NCBI RefSeq assembly: GCF_018873765.1
Contig: NC_057917.1
Coordinates: forward strand, 58,276,464-58,340,463
Length of the DNA stretch: 64,000 bases
Reading direction: 5' to 3'
Origin: Telopea speciosissima
Lineage: Eukaryota; Streptophyta; Magnoliopsida; Proteales; Proteaceae
The position numbers and the translations under genes are program-made. The notes beneath the pieces are model-generated. The model was not told the DNA's origin and made no database searches. It saw only the letters and a list, made by a program, of their open reading frames with translations. Position 1 is the first letter of the stretch. Each line of letters opens with the position of its first letter. Below are positions 11,701 to 22,531 of this stretch, piece after piece.

Positions 11701-14700
11701 TCCAACAGTGTTGATAATGGGATGATTCACCAAACTAGTTGTTCCTATACCCCTCAACAAAACGGGGTAGCGGAAATAAAAAATAGACATTTACTTGAGG
11801 TCGCCCATACCATGATGCTTCATATGCAAGTGCCAAAACATTTGTTGTGTAATGCAGTTCTTACTGCTTGTTTCTTAATTAACCAAATGCCTTCTTCTCT
11901 ACTTGCCGATAAGTTTCCTTTCTTTGCTTTATTTCCGGACTAATCGATTTTTAACTTACCACCTCGGGTTTTTGGTTGTGTCTGTTTTGTTCATAATCTC
12001 CATCAACTAGGTGATAAGTTAGATCCTAGGTTAACTAAGTGTGTTTTTCTGGGTTACTCCCGTACTCAGAAGGGGTACCGGTGTTATGACCCAATTATTC
12101 AGAGACAGTTTGTTAGTGCTGATGTCACCTTCTTTAAAGGTACCTCCTACTTCTCTAATCAACCCATCTTGTCGGATGATCCTTTGACTGTGTCTGACCC
12201 TCCTCCCATCCCTGTGGTTATTCCTCTATCTAACCCTCCACTGCAGGTGGATTAGTGTAAGACGCATATTGGGCAGCACAATACAAATACTACTGCCCAC
12301 TAGTCCATCTCCATCTCTTCCTATACCATCCTCAACCTCTGGTGCGGATCCTCCCTTACTTGCTCTTCCTGACTTACCAGTTGAACCAGATGACTTGCCA
12401 ATTGCTGCTCGTAAAGGTAAGCGGCCATGTACCAAAAATCCTTAGTTACTTACCCCATTGATAAGTTTGTGTTTCTCTCACATCTTCCATCCTGTTATCA
12501 TAGTTTTGCTCACTCTCCATCCACTTATACCATTCCTCGCACCCACACTGAAGCTCTTTCTATCCCTCCTAGGAAGAAAGCCATGGATGCTTTATTGACT
12601 CGCCATACATGGGAGTTGGTGGAGTTACCTCCTGGTAAAGACCTGGTGAAGTATAGGTGGGTGTATACTATCAAGTATCACTCTGATGGTTCTGTTGAGC
12701 GGCTTAAGGCTCGCCTGGTAGCTAAAGCATACACCCAGACTTATGGTGTAAACTATTTTGAGACTTTCTTTCCTGTGGCACGGTTGAATTAAGTTTGCCT
12801 TCTTATTTCTATGGTTGTAAATTTTGATTGGCCTTTGTTTCAACTAGACATTAAAAATGCTTTCCTCTATGGTGACTTACTCGAAGAGGTATATGGAGCA
12901 ACCTCCAGGGAATGTTGCTCAGGGGGAGAATCGTGGACGCGTGTGTAGGCTACACAAGGCTATTTATGGGCTGAAACAGTCTCCTCGGGCCTGGTTCGAG
13001 AAATTTAGTGCTATTGCGACTGGTTATGGTTCTTTTCAGTGCTTTTCTGACCATTCAGTGTTTGTTCGTCGCCAAGGAGAGAAATCGATTGTTCTTGTTG
13101 TCTATGTAGATGATATCATTGTCTCAAGAAATAATGAGGGTGGCATTAAGGAGGTAAAAGATTACTTACAACAGCATTTTCAGACGAAAGACTTAGGCCA
13201 GCTTTATTACTTTCTTGGGATTGAGGCTATTAGAAGCAAAAAGGGGATCGGCCTGTCTCAAAGAAAGTATGTTTTAGATCTCTTGACTGATACTAGTATG
13301 CTTGCTGCCAAACCAGTGGATATTCCTATGGATCCTAATAAAAAGTTTGGGATTGATGATGGGGAACCTCTTAAGGAGCTATTCGGGTAAGTCTCATTGG
13401 GATGTAGCTATTCGGGTTCTTCGATATTTGAAGGGTGCTTCTGGGAAGGGGCTTATTTATCATCCCAATAAACATATGGAGTTAGCTGCGTACTCTTATG
13501 CAGATTGGGCAGGTTCAGTCAGTGATCATCGATTTACCACAGGATATTGTACTTTTATTGGTGGGAACCTGGTTACATGGTGAAGCAAGTACAGACCACG
13601 GTTGCCAGGTCTAATGTTGAGGCCAAGTATAGAGCTATGACACATACTACAGCTGAGCTGATGTGGATTCGGTCATTACTTCTTGAGATGGGTTTTCCAG
13701 TACCGACTCCTATGAAGATGTATTGTGACAACCAAACAGTCATCTATATTGCTAGTAATCTGGTCTTCCATGAGAGGACCAAACATATTGAAGTGGATTG
13801 TCACTTTGTTTGTAGTACTGTGTTGAAGAAGCTGGTTGAGACTCTGTTTGTTTCTTCGTCCGATCAACTAGCTGATGTGTTTATCAAGTCTCTTTTTGCC
13901 CCTAGTTTTCGTTCTTGTTGTAACAAGTTGAGCATAGGTGATGTATATGCTCCAGCTTGAAGGGGAGTGTTGAAGTGTTGATATTAGGGGCAGTTTAGTC
14001 TTTTTCCCTTGTTTTCTGTCAATATGTAAGTCTTATGTACTGTCGGTTGTAGTAGGGGCATTATTTTCCTTACCTTTATTTTGTTTTGATGATAAATATA
14101 ATAGGGACAGACCTGCGGCAGAACATTCTGTTCTAGCTGCAGGTTCTCTCCCATCACTTGAGGCTTGCGTGCATCTTCTCTCTTTTGCTTTTCTATTTCT
14201 TCTTCTTCTTTCTTCTTTGATCCCTCTAATCTGGGTATAATATTCTGATGTTCTAACAACCCAATTGGCTGATAATAGATGCAGGGATCAGGGTTGGATC
14301 ACCATATTGGCTGGGACCATCTTGAGTTGATTTACAGACCCTGAAGGTGGTTGAAACAAATCTCACCAGCACTGTTTTGGCCAAGTTTGGATCAATCTGA
14401 CCGAATTATAACTGAGTTCACTCGATTGTATTAGCGTTGAAAGTGGCTAATCTGCTCCCTGTTTCCAAACCCTAAATCCTTGGTGATGCAGTGCTGAAGA
14501 CTACCAGCGTAGGAGATCCAAGAAATGGCAGGCTTAGCGTGGCCCAGATTATTTTAAAGGCTTGGGTCCACTTTGTTTTAAGTTTAGTCTATTTGTTATA
14601 TGTTTGGGGTTTTCTTATTGTCACCCCTCAAGGTGTCAAATTTTCTAACCTTACTTTTTTGTACTTCTATTATAATACATAATTTTTTTTCAGTGAGAGT

Positions 14701-17700
14701 AATAGTGTCATTTCACATGTGTACTCGAAAAATGTGTATAACAATGACATCTTTTGATAATGACGTTATGATGTCACTTTCAAATTATTTTTGAAAACGC
14801 TTTTATACCCTTATCTTAAACAGCTTTTGGGAATAAGACAAGGAGCAATTAAAAGGAGGTGTCAAGTTCTAAATACACCTATAGAGGTATCATCCAAACA
14901 CTCCCTTTATGTTGTGGTTATTTTAAGTTAGTCCCGGTTGGACCGGTGGTGCAATGGTCCAATTTAAGTTAGATATTTTATTTCTTGTCTTTAAGTATTT
15001 AAGTTTGCGTCCACATCCTCTTAAAGGCTATTTAGACTTTAAAGAGCAATGGCCAAGTGATGCAGCTGCCTTAGCCTGGCTGGACTGGCATGACCCACTT
15101 TGGAGGCCCAAACCGGTTTTCTGGTCTAGCAAGGGATGGTAGTTTAGTTTACTTAGGATGCAATATTTATTTTAGTTTATTTTATTTGAAATGGGTAGAT
15201 TATGCAGGAATTTCTTGGGTAGTTTCCTTTTCTTTGATATGGCTTATTTTGGTAGTTTCCTCTTTGAGTTGTTTCCATTTTAGTTAGGTTTCTATTTCTA
15301 TGCAAGAGTCTTCCCTATATATGCATTGTAATACCGTAGAAGAGTAGAGAATTGATAGCTTGTGTAAGAAAGTGATTGTGCGTGAGCATCCCTTCTTCTC
15401 TCTTCCCCTGCTACTCTAATTCTTCCCAGTATTCCCTTCTTCCCTACCGACCCTCCACCATCAAGTTGTAGGAGTCGGCTAGGGGGTTTCCCAGCTTGAC
15501 TCCAACTCTGTACCTCACTATTCTTGCTATTGACAAACCTGTTTTCTGCTCCTTGCATGAAGACTGCTTCCTTGTGGTGAATCAAGGTGTGATTGGTGGT
15601 GCACCCAATCAATACTTTGTGGCTGGAAGCCAGGTCCTGCTGTTCTTATTTTGCTTTCATTAAGGTACCAAACTTCTCTTATATTCTCATGCATTCTGCC
15701 CAGTTTGAGTTCCTGCAATACGTCAGTCCTATTCTCGTTAGGACTGTTAAATTGAAGGTGTTCTGTTGTGATGATTAAAATTCTGGTTTCAGCAATCTTC
15801 AATCGACATTACGCTCTTTCATAATCTGTTTTCAAATCTTGATCATGCTGGTTATTGGATACAGTCCTACTTCGAGTAGGATTGAATTTTGTTGACTTGA
15901 GAAATGAAATGGATATGCATATTTTACTGATCTATTTGGCCTGAGATTGACCACATAATTTAATTTCCTGTAGGTCAATTTGAACTGTTTTCTGTTCATC
16001 CATACGATTCCTATTTTGGCGGGGTTTTATCTATCCTAGTCCCACTAGGACTTGTCCACATCAGCAGATCTAGCCATTGGATCTTGCTGAAATTTTGAGC
16101 ATAGTTTTTAACCTCTAAAAGGAGAACTTGACCAGGATTATAGCCTAATCTGGTTTGCTGATTTGGTTCTATGTATTTTCTCCTAGATCTGGAATTTGTT
16201 CACTCTGTTTTGATTCTGCTTTGGTAACATTTAGATCAGGATTACATTAGTTTGCTGATGTTTAATACCCCATGTGAATAGAAGAAGTAGAAACTTAAAG
16301 GTAATCATTTTAGACGAATTAGAAAGCTTCAGTTTAACCATATTAAACTCACATCTATGGCATGCAGCTCAAAAAAGAGAAATCTCCTCCAGGACTATAA
16401 TGTGCACTAGTTGCACTGAAGGGCTCAGTGTATATCCGTTAGCTGTATTCAGTAGAAAGTAATTTTTTTTTATGAGTATTTGTGAATAGATCTCGCAGGA
16501 TACCATTCCTGCATGACATGTTTTCTGTGGAACTAACTTCATTAAACTTGAAAAGTGCCTGATGGAAATGGCTGCGACTGAACAGAATTCTTGGCATGGC
16601 TTACCTTGAAGTGTACCGATAAGTGGAGTTACTGCACTCAGACAGTTGTATTAGTAGAAGTGTTGCTACAACAGGAGGGTGATGTTATGCTGCATTCCTG
16701 AAAAGTTATCTTCTGGATCTGCAGGGACCATTCAAATTTTGTCAATTGTGTCAGATTTGCTCCTGACGGAAGCAAGTTCATCACTGTAAGCTCAGATAAG
16801 AAGGGGATAATGTATGATGGCAAGACTGGAGAAAAGATTGGAGAGCTGTCATCCGAAAATGACCATAAGGGCACCATATATGCTGTTAGTTGGAGTCCTG
16901 ATGGTAAACAGGTAAACATGCAGAATTGATATCCTTTATCCATTTATACCATTTTTCTTTCCAGTACTTTTGCATCTCATATGTTTCCTAGTTGTGTACT
17001 GAGTCAAAGAGTAATGTTAATTATTTCAGGTGCTGACCGTTTCTGCTGACAAAACTGCAAAAATATGGGAAATCTCTGAGGATGGTAATGGGGAGGTGAA
17101 GAAGACACTGGCATGTCCTGGATCAGGAGGAGTGGATGATATGCTTGTTGGATGTCTTTGGCAGAATGACCATCTTGTTACTGTTTCCCTTGGTGGTACA
17201 ATTAATTTATTTTCAGCAAGTGATACAGATAAAACCCCACTATCATTGTCTGGTCACACGAAGAGTGTCAGTTCATTAGCTGTACTGCAAAGCAACCCAA
17301 AGGTCATCTTGTCTAGCAGCTATGATGGTGTAATTGTTAGATGGATTCAAGGCATCGGATACAGTGGTAAATTACAAAGGAAAGAGAGTACTCAAATTAA
17401 ATGTTTTATTGCTATTGAAGAAGAGATTGTTTCATCTGCATTTGATAATAAGGTGAGTAATGAAGATCTATATACGTCTGGTTTGGTTTGTAGATAGTGA
17501 TATGCCAATTTCAGGCCTTGTCAGGTTTATTTTTGTTCTGGTTATTGTACTTGTTCCATGTAATCACAATCTTAGAGCTGTGGATTTTCCTTTGTGCAAT
17601 TTTTCATCTGCAATATGATTATTGAGTATGCGGAATAAAATCAATGCATTTTGAAGTTTAGCTAAATACTGAGTATCGGAATAAAATCGATGCATTTTGA

Positions 17701-20275
17701 AGTTTAGCTAAATTTATGTCTTCATGAACATCCATCCTACTAAACCCACAAAAAGCTAGTCATGAGCTTTATTGTATACATGCTCTGCTGCTAAACTTGA
17801 ATCTAGATCTCTGCATTAATGCCTTGACTTTCTGAAAACATACGACTTAACTCTAATCAGTAGAAAAAAAAACTCTATACTGCAAGGGGGACAAAAAGTT
17901 GTGGATCCTTCATTGCTTTGGCATGTAAGTACACACTTGCTATTTGCATAACTTTATAAAGGTATAATTTTGAACTAAAATTTTGTGCCAAATTTGTTCC
18001 CCTTTTTAGTGAGATTCAGAAAATGAATGAAGGAGATATTTGGAAAGCTTTTTCATAAGTAACTCTTTTTCCTTTATGAATTGTCATAGGTATCATGCAT
18101 TTTAGTAAATGGGTTTTTAATGTCATCATGTTATCTTTCTAGGGTATTCTTTCAGAAGCAATATGGTTTGGTGAGGTGATTTTCTGGTGCTGAAGTTTGA
18201 AAAATTACAATAATGGATACCGAACTATAAGGATCCCAAATATTATGAGCATCTATTTGTAACTTCAAGTCTCATACATTATGGCTTTGCAACTTCCCAC
18301 ACACAACCCATCGCTAAACCCTAATATCTGCTATGCTTTTGAGAAAATATTTAGTACCTCCAGAAGCTTCAAATTTATCTGATCTCACATAGTTGACTTA
18401 CTGCATTTCTACTTTAGAAGGGAAACTGTATTGGTGTTACTAGTTCTATGATAGAATCCTCTCATACCAACCATAGTGGATGATGGAAGTGTAGCTAGTT
18501 TGCCCTTATTGTATGGATTTGAAAGCCTTGGCTAAAGCAAAATTTGGTGGTTCTTTTCTGCCATATCAATAATAGTTTCATTTAATAGACGGCATTGCAA
18601 AATACAAACACATGTATCATTACAACTCTTTGTGCTATTTGGAAGCAATTGCTCTACATTTCATTTATACTATTTCATCATTTTCTATTTTTCATTTGAA
18701 GTCATCATCATAGCTTTTCTGTACCATGCATTTTATTGGCAATGCTTCATCTTTTTCCTTAAATTATATATATATTTTTTCTTTTCCTGAAAATATCAGG
18801 TAAGTAGAATTCCTTTGCTTGGGGATCAATGTGGAGAGGCGGCATCCATTGATGTTGGCAGTCAGCCTAAGGACCTGAATTTTGTGCTTCATTGTCCTGA
18901 ACTTGTTTTGATTTCAACTGATTCAGGAGTTGTTCTACTTCGTGGATCCGAAGTAGTTTCAACAGTCAACCTTGGGTTTTCTGTGACAGCAGCAACAATT
19001 TCACCTGATGGAAGTGAAGCTATTGTGGGTGCACAGGATGGTAAATTGCATGTATATTCTATCAAAGGTGATACACTTACTGAAGAAACTGTCCTCGAGA
19101 AGCATCGGGGTGCTGTAAGTGTCATACGTTACTCCCCTGATGCTTCTATGTTTGCTTCTGGGGATCTTAATCGAGAAGCTGTTGTTTGGGACTGTGTCTC
19201 TCGAGAGGTAATGAAAAAAATACAACTTAAATTCTTCTTTGTGTTGGCTCTAGTTCTTTAACAATAAGCTCTGGATGATATTTCTACAGCATCATGATTT
19301 CTCTACTTGACCTTTCTCCAACGGGAAGAAATTGTGATGCTAGGCTAGAATTAGATAGATAAAAATGTTGTAGTAGCTCATTGAAAGCCTTGGTGGTGCT
19401 GTAGTTATGGCTTTGTATACCACTTCAGTGATTTCACAAATGCATGTGATCTTTCCCACTCAGTGATTTCACAAATGCATGTGAGCATCATATGCTTATT
19501 CTTTTTCCTCTACTCTCCCTTCCCAGGGGTTTGTTCTTGGAGAAGTGGTCAATAGCAGATGATCTTGCAAACCATTTGGGAGAATAAAAGGGGGAGGGTG
19601 ATCATATGATCTTGCCGCTTGTTGGCTGCACTTCCTCATGTTTTGTGGTTTTTGTTGCTGCACTTGGCTGTGCATTTTTTCCTTTTTCATTTTCTCTCCA
19701 ACTTTTTTTAGGGTGGGTGGGGGGATTGGGGAGCATGGTAATCCATTTCAGTCCTGTTTATGTTCCACTTTTTCCTTGATTACCAGTGTCCTTTCAATTC
19801 TCCCTTTTGTCCTATCTAATTAATCCTTCTCATTGCCAAGGACTGAAAGATTAGCAATCTTAACAACCTCAAATCTCCGGTTCAAGAAAAGGAGAAATAT
19901 GGGAGAAGAAAGAATGGCATAGAACATCTTGATCATACTTCTCCTTGTTAGATGTGGATTATCCGGTTCCTTGAAACCAACATTTCATTTTTATTTATTA
20001 CAAATTATCTTTTGCAGGTGAAGCTTAAAAATATGTTGTACCATACTGCCCGTATAAATTGTCTGGCTTGGTCTCCTGATAACACCAAAGTCGCAACCGG
20101 ATCACTTGACACATGTGTTATCATATACGAAGTTGATAAGCCTGCTTCGAGTCGAATAACCATTAAGGGAGCTCACCTGGGTGGTGTATATGGAGTGGCT
20201 TTCACGGATGAGTCCAGTCTGGTGAGTTCAGGAGAGGATGCATGCGTGCGAGTGTGGAGGTTGATACCACAGTAA
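5784..20275 (+). CDS. AIP1: Actin-interacting protein 1 (AIP1), WD40-repeat protein, six exons
   Basis: AIP1 works with ADF/cofilin in the cytoplasm to sever and cap actin filaments, which speeds filament turnover. Exons are 5784-6175, 7745-7906, 16725-16911, 17030-17452, 18800-19207 and 20018-20275; all introns are GT-AG. The spliced frame is open for 609 codons, the usual plant AIP1 length. The protein starts [19 protein letters not shown], which fixes the ATG at 5784, and ends [12 protein letters not shown]-type strands are visible throughout (SGTVKIW near residue 80, DKTAKIW near 255, [15 protein letters not shown]), as expected for two seven-bladed propellers. Intron 2 is 8.8 kb and full of transposons. 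At the exon 4/5 junction I read FDNKVSRIPLL where Arabidopsis-type AIP1, as I recall it, has FDNKVWR, so a Trp seems replaced by Ser. No frame break was found; the gene is probably functional. Confidence 0.96.
6176..7744 (+). other. AIP1 intron 1
   Basis: A 1,569-bp GT-AG intron (donor GTGAGC, acceptor TTTTGTAG). It is AT-rich with a poly-C run near 6510-6522. I see no transposon ends or coding remnants. Confidence 0.9.
8155..8349 (-). mobile_element. Au SINE with target-site duplications
   Basis: On the minus strand the element (8336 to 8168) begins GGTGGGCCTTGGTGCAACGG, contains a polymerase III B-box-like GGGTTCGAGTC, and ends in CTGGGTACACCCTTTTTG. This is the organisation of the angiosperm Au SINE family, derived from a tRNA and mobilised by LINE machinery. 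It is flanked by 13-bp duplications ATTAC(T/G)AATGATA at 8155-8167 and 8337-8349 with one mismatch. It lies antisense in AIP1 intron 2. Confidence 0.93.
8631..8917 (+). repeat. 5' LTR of the copia element
   Basis: 287 bp, bounded by TG and CA, followed directly by the tRNA-Met primer-binding site. It matches 13968-14258 along its whole length. Confidence 0.93.
8918..8928 (+). other. Primer-binding site of the copia element
   Basis: TGGTATCAGAG, complementary to the 3' end of initiator tRNA-Met, immediately after the 5' LTR. Confidence 0.9.
9563..13960 (+). pseudogene. Copia gag-pol polyprotein, multiply broken
   Basis: Translation starts at [10 protein letters not shown] (9563) and is frameshifted near 9625. 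Recognisable parts in order: gag ([20 protein letters not shown]) with an in-frame stop near 9916; a CCHC zinc knuckle ([14 protein letters not shown], near 10293); protease ([13 protein letters not shown], near 10600); pre-integrase ([13 protein letters not shown]); integrase core ([11 protein letters not shown], near 11740), split by the TRIM; reverse transcriptase with YVDDI (near 13106); and RNase H (CDNQ, then [12 protein letters not shown]). Between reverse transcriptase and RNase H, at about 13380, the segment normally present is missing, apparently through a ~100-bp deletion. Stops occur near 11941, 12253 and 12790. The element cannot move by its own proteins. Confidence 0.93.
11393..11712 (+). 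mobile_element. 310-bp TRIM/SMART retrotransposon nested in the copia integrase
   Basis: Two nearly identical 128-bp LTRs (11398-11525 and 11580-11707, each TGTTAAAAATTATTTATCC...TTCCAACA) flank only 54 bp. The internal part begins with the tRNA-Met primer-binding site TGGTATCAGAGC (11526-11537) and ends in a purine-rich stretch before the right LTR. A perfect 5-bp target duplication GTGTT lies at 11393-11397 and 11708-11712. Removing the element plus one duplication restores the surrounding integrase frame ([12 protein letters not shown]). It codes for nothing and needs proteins from another element. At 310 bp it is at the low end for TRIMs, near the SMART class. Confidence 0.95.
13968..14258 (+). 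repeat. 3' LTR of the copia element
   Basis: 291 bp, TG...CA, preceded by the polypurine tract GAAGGGGAG at 13959-13967. A handful of substitutions and small indels separate it from the 5' LTR, so the insertion is not recent. Confidence 0.92.
14620..14870. mobile_element. Small dispersed repeat, copy 1 (MITE-like)
   Basis: The 251-bp segment starts GTCACCCCTCAAGGTGTCAAA and ends AGGAGGTGTCAAG. It is homologous along its length to 25148-25364 in the same orientation (shared landmarks include ATTTTTGAAAA and a CTTTTGGGAATAA-type block). Two copies in one window with comparable ends point to a short non-autonomous element. I could not define a target duplication, so the class is unknown. Confidence 0.6.
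15045..15640 (+). other. Unclassified LTR-like segment in AIP1 intron 2
   Basis: The segment has a T-rich upstream part, a TATA-like CTATATATGCATTGTAATA (near 15314) and a C/T-rich part after it. That resembles the U3-R-U5 layout of a plant LTR. No paired copy, primer site or target duplication was found here, so this is a weak inference. Confidence 0.3.
17453..18799 (+). other. AIP1 intron 4
   Basis: A 1,347-bp GT-AG intron (donor GTGAGT, acceptor AATATCAG). It contains a 47-bp tandem duplication at 17623-17713. I see no transposon ends. The exon that follows begins with GTAAGT, which is itself a consensus donor sequence. Confidence 0.85.
17623..17713. repeat. 47-bp tandem duplication in AIP1 intron 4
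   Basis: Two adjacent copies containing ATGCATTTTGAAGTTTAGCT, starting at 17623 and 17670, with two differences. A simple local duplication. Confidence 0.8.
19208..20017 (+). other. AIP1 intron 5
   Basis: An 810-bp GT-AG intron (donor GTAATG, acceptor TTTGCAG). It holds a short direct repeat (CAGTGATTTCACAAATGCAT at about 19425 and 19461) and otherwise nothing recognisable. Confidence 0.85.
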
Positions 20276-20533
20276 AGTGTGGGAATTCAAACAGATCAGG
20301 CTGAAAGTAAGAATTTAGGCAACTGTGAAATGCTTTTTTTGTGCAGGTTTTGTTTTTTATGAGTTTGTCCCTTGCATTGGGGGGCTGGGGGGGAAGATAG
20401 GTTTATTGGGCATTGAATTATATGCTCTTCAATGTTTTTCAGTGTTTAATCTTTAAGATGGCTCATGGATTGCTTCTAGGAAGAAATGGATGTCATAGAG
20501 TAGATCAGTAATGTTTGATGAAGAGCACATTTG

Positions 20534-20698
20534 TACTCTATTAAAAGTTTTTTTTGGATTAAGAGCTTGTATAATAGGGGAGGGGGGGATTAGGGGATGG
20601 GGATAGGCCCCAAGATGGTTTGAACTCATGACCTCTTATTTGAGTTGGTCTTTTGCCAATTGAGCTAACCCCTTGGGTTTACTCTATTAAAAGTTTTT
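20534..20698 (-). mobile_element. tRNA-derived SINE with perfect target duplications
   Basis: The element (20679 to 20553 on the minus strand) carries an A-box-like TTAGCTCAATTGGCAAA and a B-box-like GGTCATGAGTTCAAACC, the layout of a tRNA-derived SINE. It is bounded by a perfect 19-bp duplication TACTCTATTAAAAGTTTTT at 20534-20552 and 20680-20698. It sits just downstream of AIP1, within or beside the probable 3' UTR. Confidence 0.9.
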
Positions 20699-20908
20699 GA
20701 TATGGATCAAGTGAAGCAACAGTTTTGTGATTGCATCTTGAATATTCAAAAACCGTACCTCTGTATTTTATTTTTTGAAAAAAAAAATTCATTGTATGTC
20801 AAATTTTCATTGAAGATAATAGGGAAGAATCCCAACATTTTGGCAAAAACTATACATTTCCTTTTTCAGTTCATGCCCCTTTACTCATTGACTTTCTCTC
20901 TTATACTC

Positions 20909-21183
20909 GCTACAGGTAGGGGTGTAAATGAATAGCTGAAATCCGTTTCCGTATCCGTGTCCGTATCCATTTAGCACTATCCGAATCCGTTCGAAAGTTA
21001 AACGAATGCGGATACGGATAGGCTATAGCTATCCGAAAAGCTATATTTACATGTAAACGAATAAAATATCCGATCCGTATCCGTGTCTGTATCCGTTTAG
21101 CACTATCTGAATCTGTCCGATAGTTAATCGGATGCGAATGTGGATATAGCACTATCCGAGCCATTTACAGCCCTAGCTACAGG
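20909..21183. mobile_element. hAT-type MITE (259 bp) with 8-bp target duplications
   Basis: The element 20917-21175 has 14-bp terminal inverted repeats, TAGGGGTGTAAATG left and CATTTACAGCCCTA right, with one mismatch. It is flanked by perfect 8-bp duplications GCTACAGG (20909-20916 and 21176-21183), the hAT hallmark. The interior is two diverged direct copies of about 65 bp (from about 20950 and 21076) rich in TATCCGTGTC-type motifs. It encodes nothing. Confidence 0.95.
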
Positions 21184-22531
21184 TCTCTCATGGGAATTCG
21201 GATCATCCGTGATGCCAAATGCAGGTATCCCTAGATCTCAAGTTATCCCTCATTGCAACGAATCTACCTATGTCCTGAGGAAGACTGGCACTTGAAGTTT
21301 AGGGCCAGTTTCTCTTAACCCATGATTGGACTAGAGAAGGGTATTTCAGACCTTCACCAAGGCTAGGAGTTTTTTTTTTTTGATGAAAGTGTAATCACAC
21401 AAACCACACACCAATCCCAAAAGGTACAAGGGCAGGAGTTGATGATGACCCATAGTCCAATCATAATGTCAAACCACCATCTGTGAAGTTATTCTTTCTT
21501 CACCTTCGTCTAGGGTGAAGAAAAACTAAATCCTGAAGTGTATTAAGAAAAAGAAAAAAAAACACACTCAGGAACTCCTTCTCTTCACCCCCCCCCAAGG
21601 CACAAAATTGATTCAGCACAAGGTTTGAAAAATGAGATTGGATTGACCGATTTTGACACATCTGGATTAGAATCGGTTGAGGCCAGATCCCATTCCGGAC
21701 TATCTAGATTGGATTGATCCTATAAGGAAAATAGGGTTTAAGTGGTTTTTAACTGATTTCCTCAGATTCAGATCCCGGTTCTTGGGTTTTAACCCTGATT
21801 CAACATAAGAGCTGGGTGCGTGGACTTTGTGCAACTGGCTACCATATTAATGGTTTTTGGCCATTCACATCGTCCACAATGGTTTGTTAGATGAGTAAGA
21901 TAGAAACCCTCAACTCCGGACCTATGGAGATCTTGTCATATATAGAGGTTGGAGTTTTCCTGAATTTTTATCTTATGCTATAACTACACAGTGTTGTACT
22001 GCATCGTCTGGCGCTGCAAAGACCATGTGTGCCATGTGGGGCCCGCTGTGCCACATGGCCTCTGCAGCACCGCACGATGCAGTACAGCATCATGCTGTAA
22101 CAGCAGAGGATAATGATTCCTACCTTTATGATGGTCAGATGGGACTCTTGTGTAGGCTGAAATCATTTCGGGACTTCTATTACAAGGAGTAATTATGACC
22201 ATTGATTCTTTAAGAATCTCTTCACCATATGTGAAGGAAAACTCTGCTGAGGTGAAACATTTTTCTTCAATTTTGAGTACACCATTCTGATGGAGGTGGA
22301 GATCGAGGGATTTAAAAATCAAATCAGATTGGCCAATTCTGGTAGTTCGGAATCAGCCAAGGCCGATCCCAATTCCAGGTTTTTAAATACTGTGGAGATC
22401 TTTGTAACTCCACGGCAGATGAGAGCTGATTCAAGTTGATATTGTAATATATTAAGGTCAAACTACCAAGCTGATTTCCGGTTGTGCAAGGCTCATAAAG
22501 GTCACTAACCTGTGAGGTTAGCCTTTCTAAT
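21184..22531. other. Intergenic DNA with a strong foldback
   Basis: No supported gene. It holds the hairpin at 21992-22089 and degenerate GATTGG/GGATCA-rich motifs near 21650-21730 and 22325-22380 that resemble sequence near 7970-8110. Confidence 0.5.
21992..22089. repeat. Foldback sequence with 38-nt arms
   Basis: Arms at 21992-22029 and 22052-22089 are inverted repeats with about six mismatches and a 22-nt loop. A smaller perfect palindrome (GCCATGTGG / CCACATGGC) spans the loop and inner arm. This would form a stable hairpin if transcribed; a MITE remnant or small-RNA precursor are both possible. Confidence 0.75.

Larger units (their letters stand above)
8631..14258 (+). mobile_element. 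Ty1-copia LTR retrotransposon, full length but defective
   Basis: LTRs at 8631-8917 and 13968-14258 both run TGTTGAAGTG...TTCTAACA and are clearly homologous with scattered differences. A primer-binding site for initiator tRNA-Met (TGGTATCAGAG) follows the left LTR at 8918. A polypurine tract (GAAGGGGAG, 13959-13967) precedes the right LTR. Internal domains run gag, protease, integrase, reverse transcriptase, RNase H, the copia order. No perfect 5-bp target duplication is visible (ACCAT left, ACCCA right), so the ends have decayed or recombined. It sits in sense orientation in AIP1 intron 2. Confidence 0.95.
7907..16724 (+). other. AIP1 intron 2, expanded by transposons
   Basis: An 8,818-bp intron with donor GTTTGC and acceptor CTGCAG. 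The flanking exons join in frame to read [14 protein letters not shown]. It contains an antisense SINE (8168-8336), a full-length but dead Ty1-copia element (8631-14258) with a nested TRIM, a small dispersed repeat (14620-14870) and LTR-like sequence around 15045-15640. More than two thirds of the intron is therefore recognisable mobile DNA. Confidence 0.9.

Noticed and set aside
8626..14263. 5-bp target duplication of the copia element
   Set aside because: ACCAT and ACCCA do not match well enough to claim a duplication.
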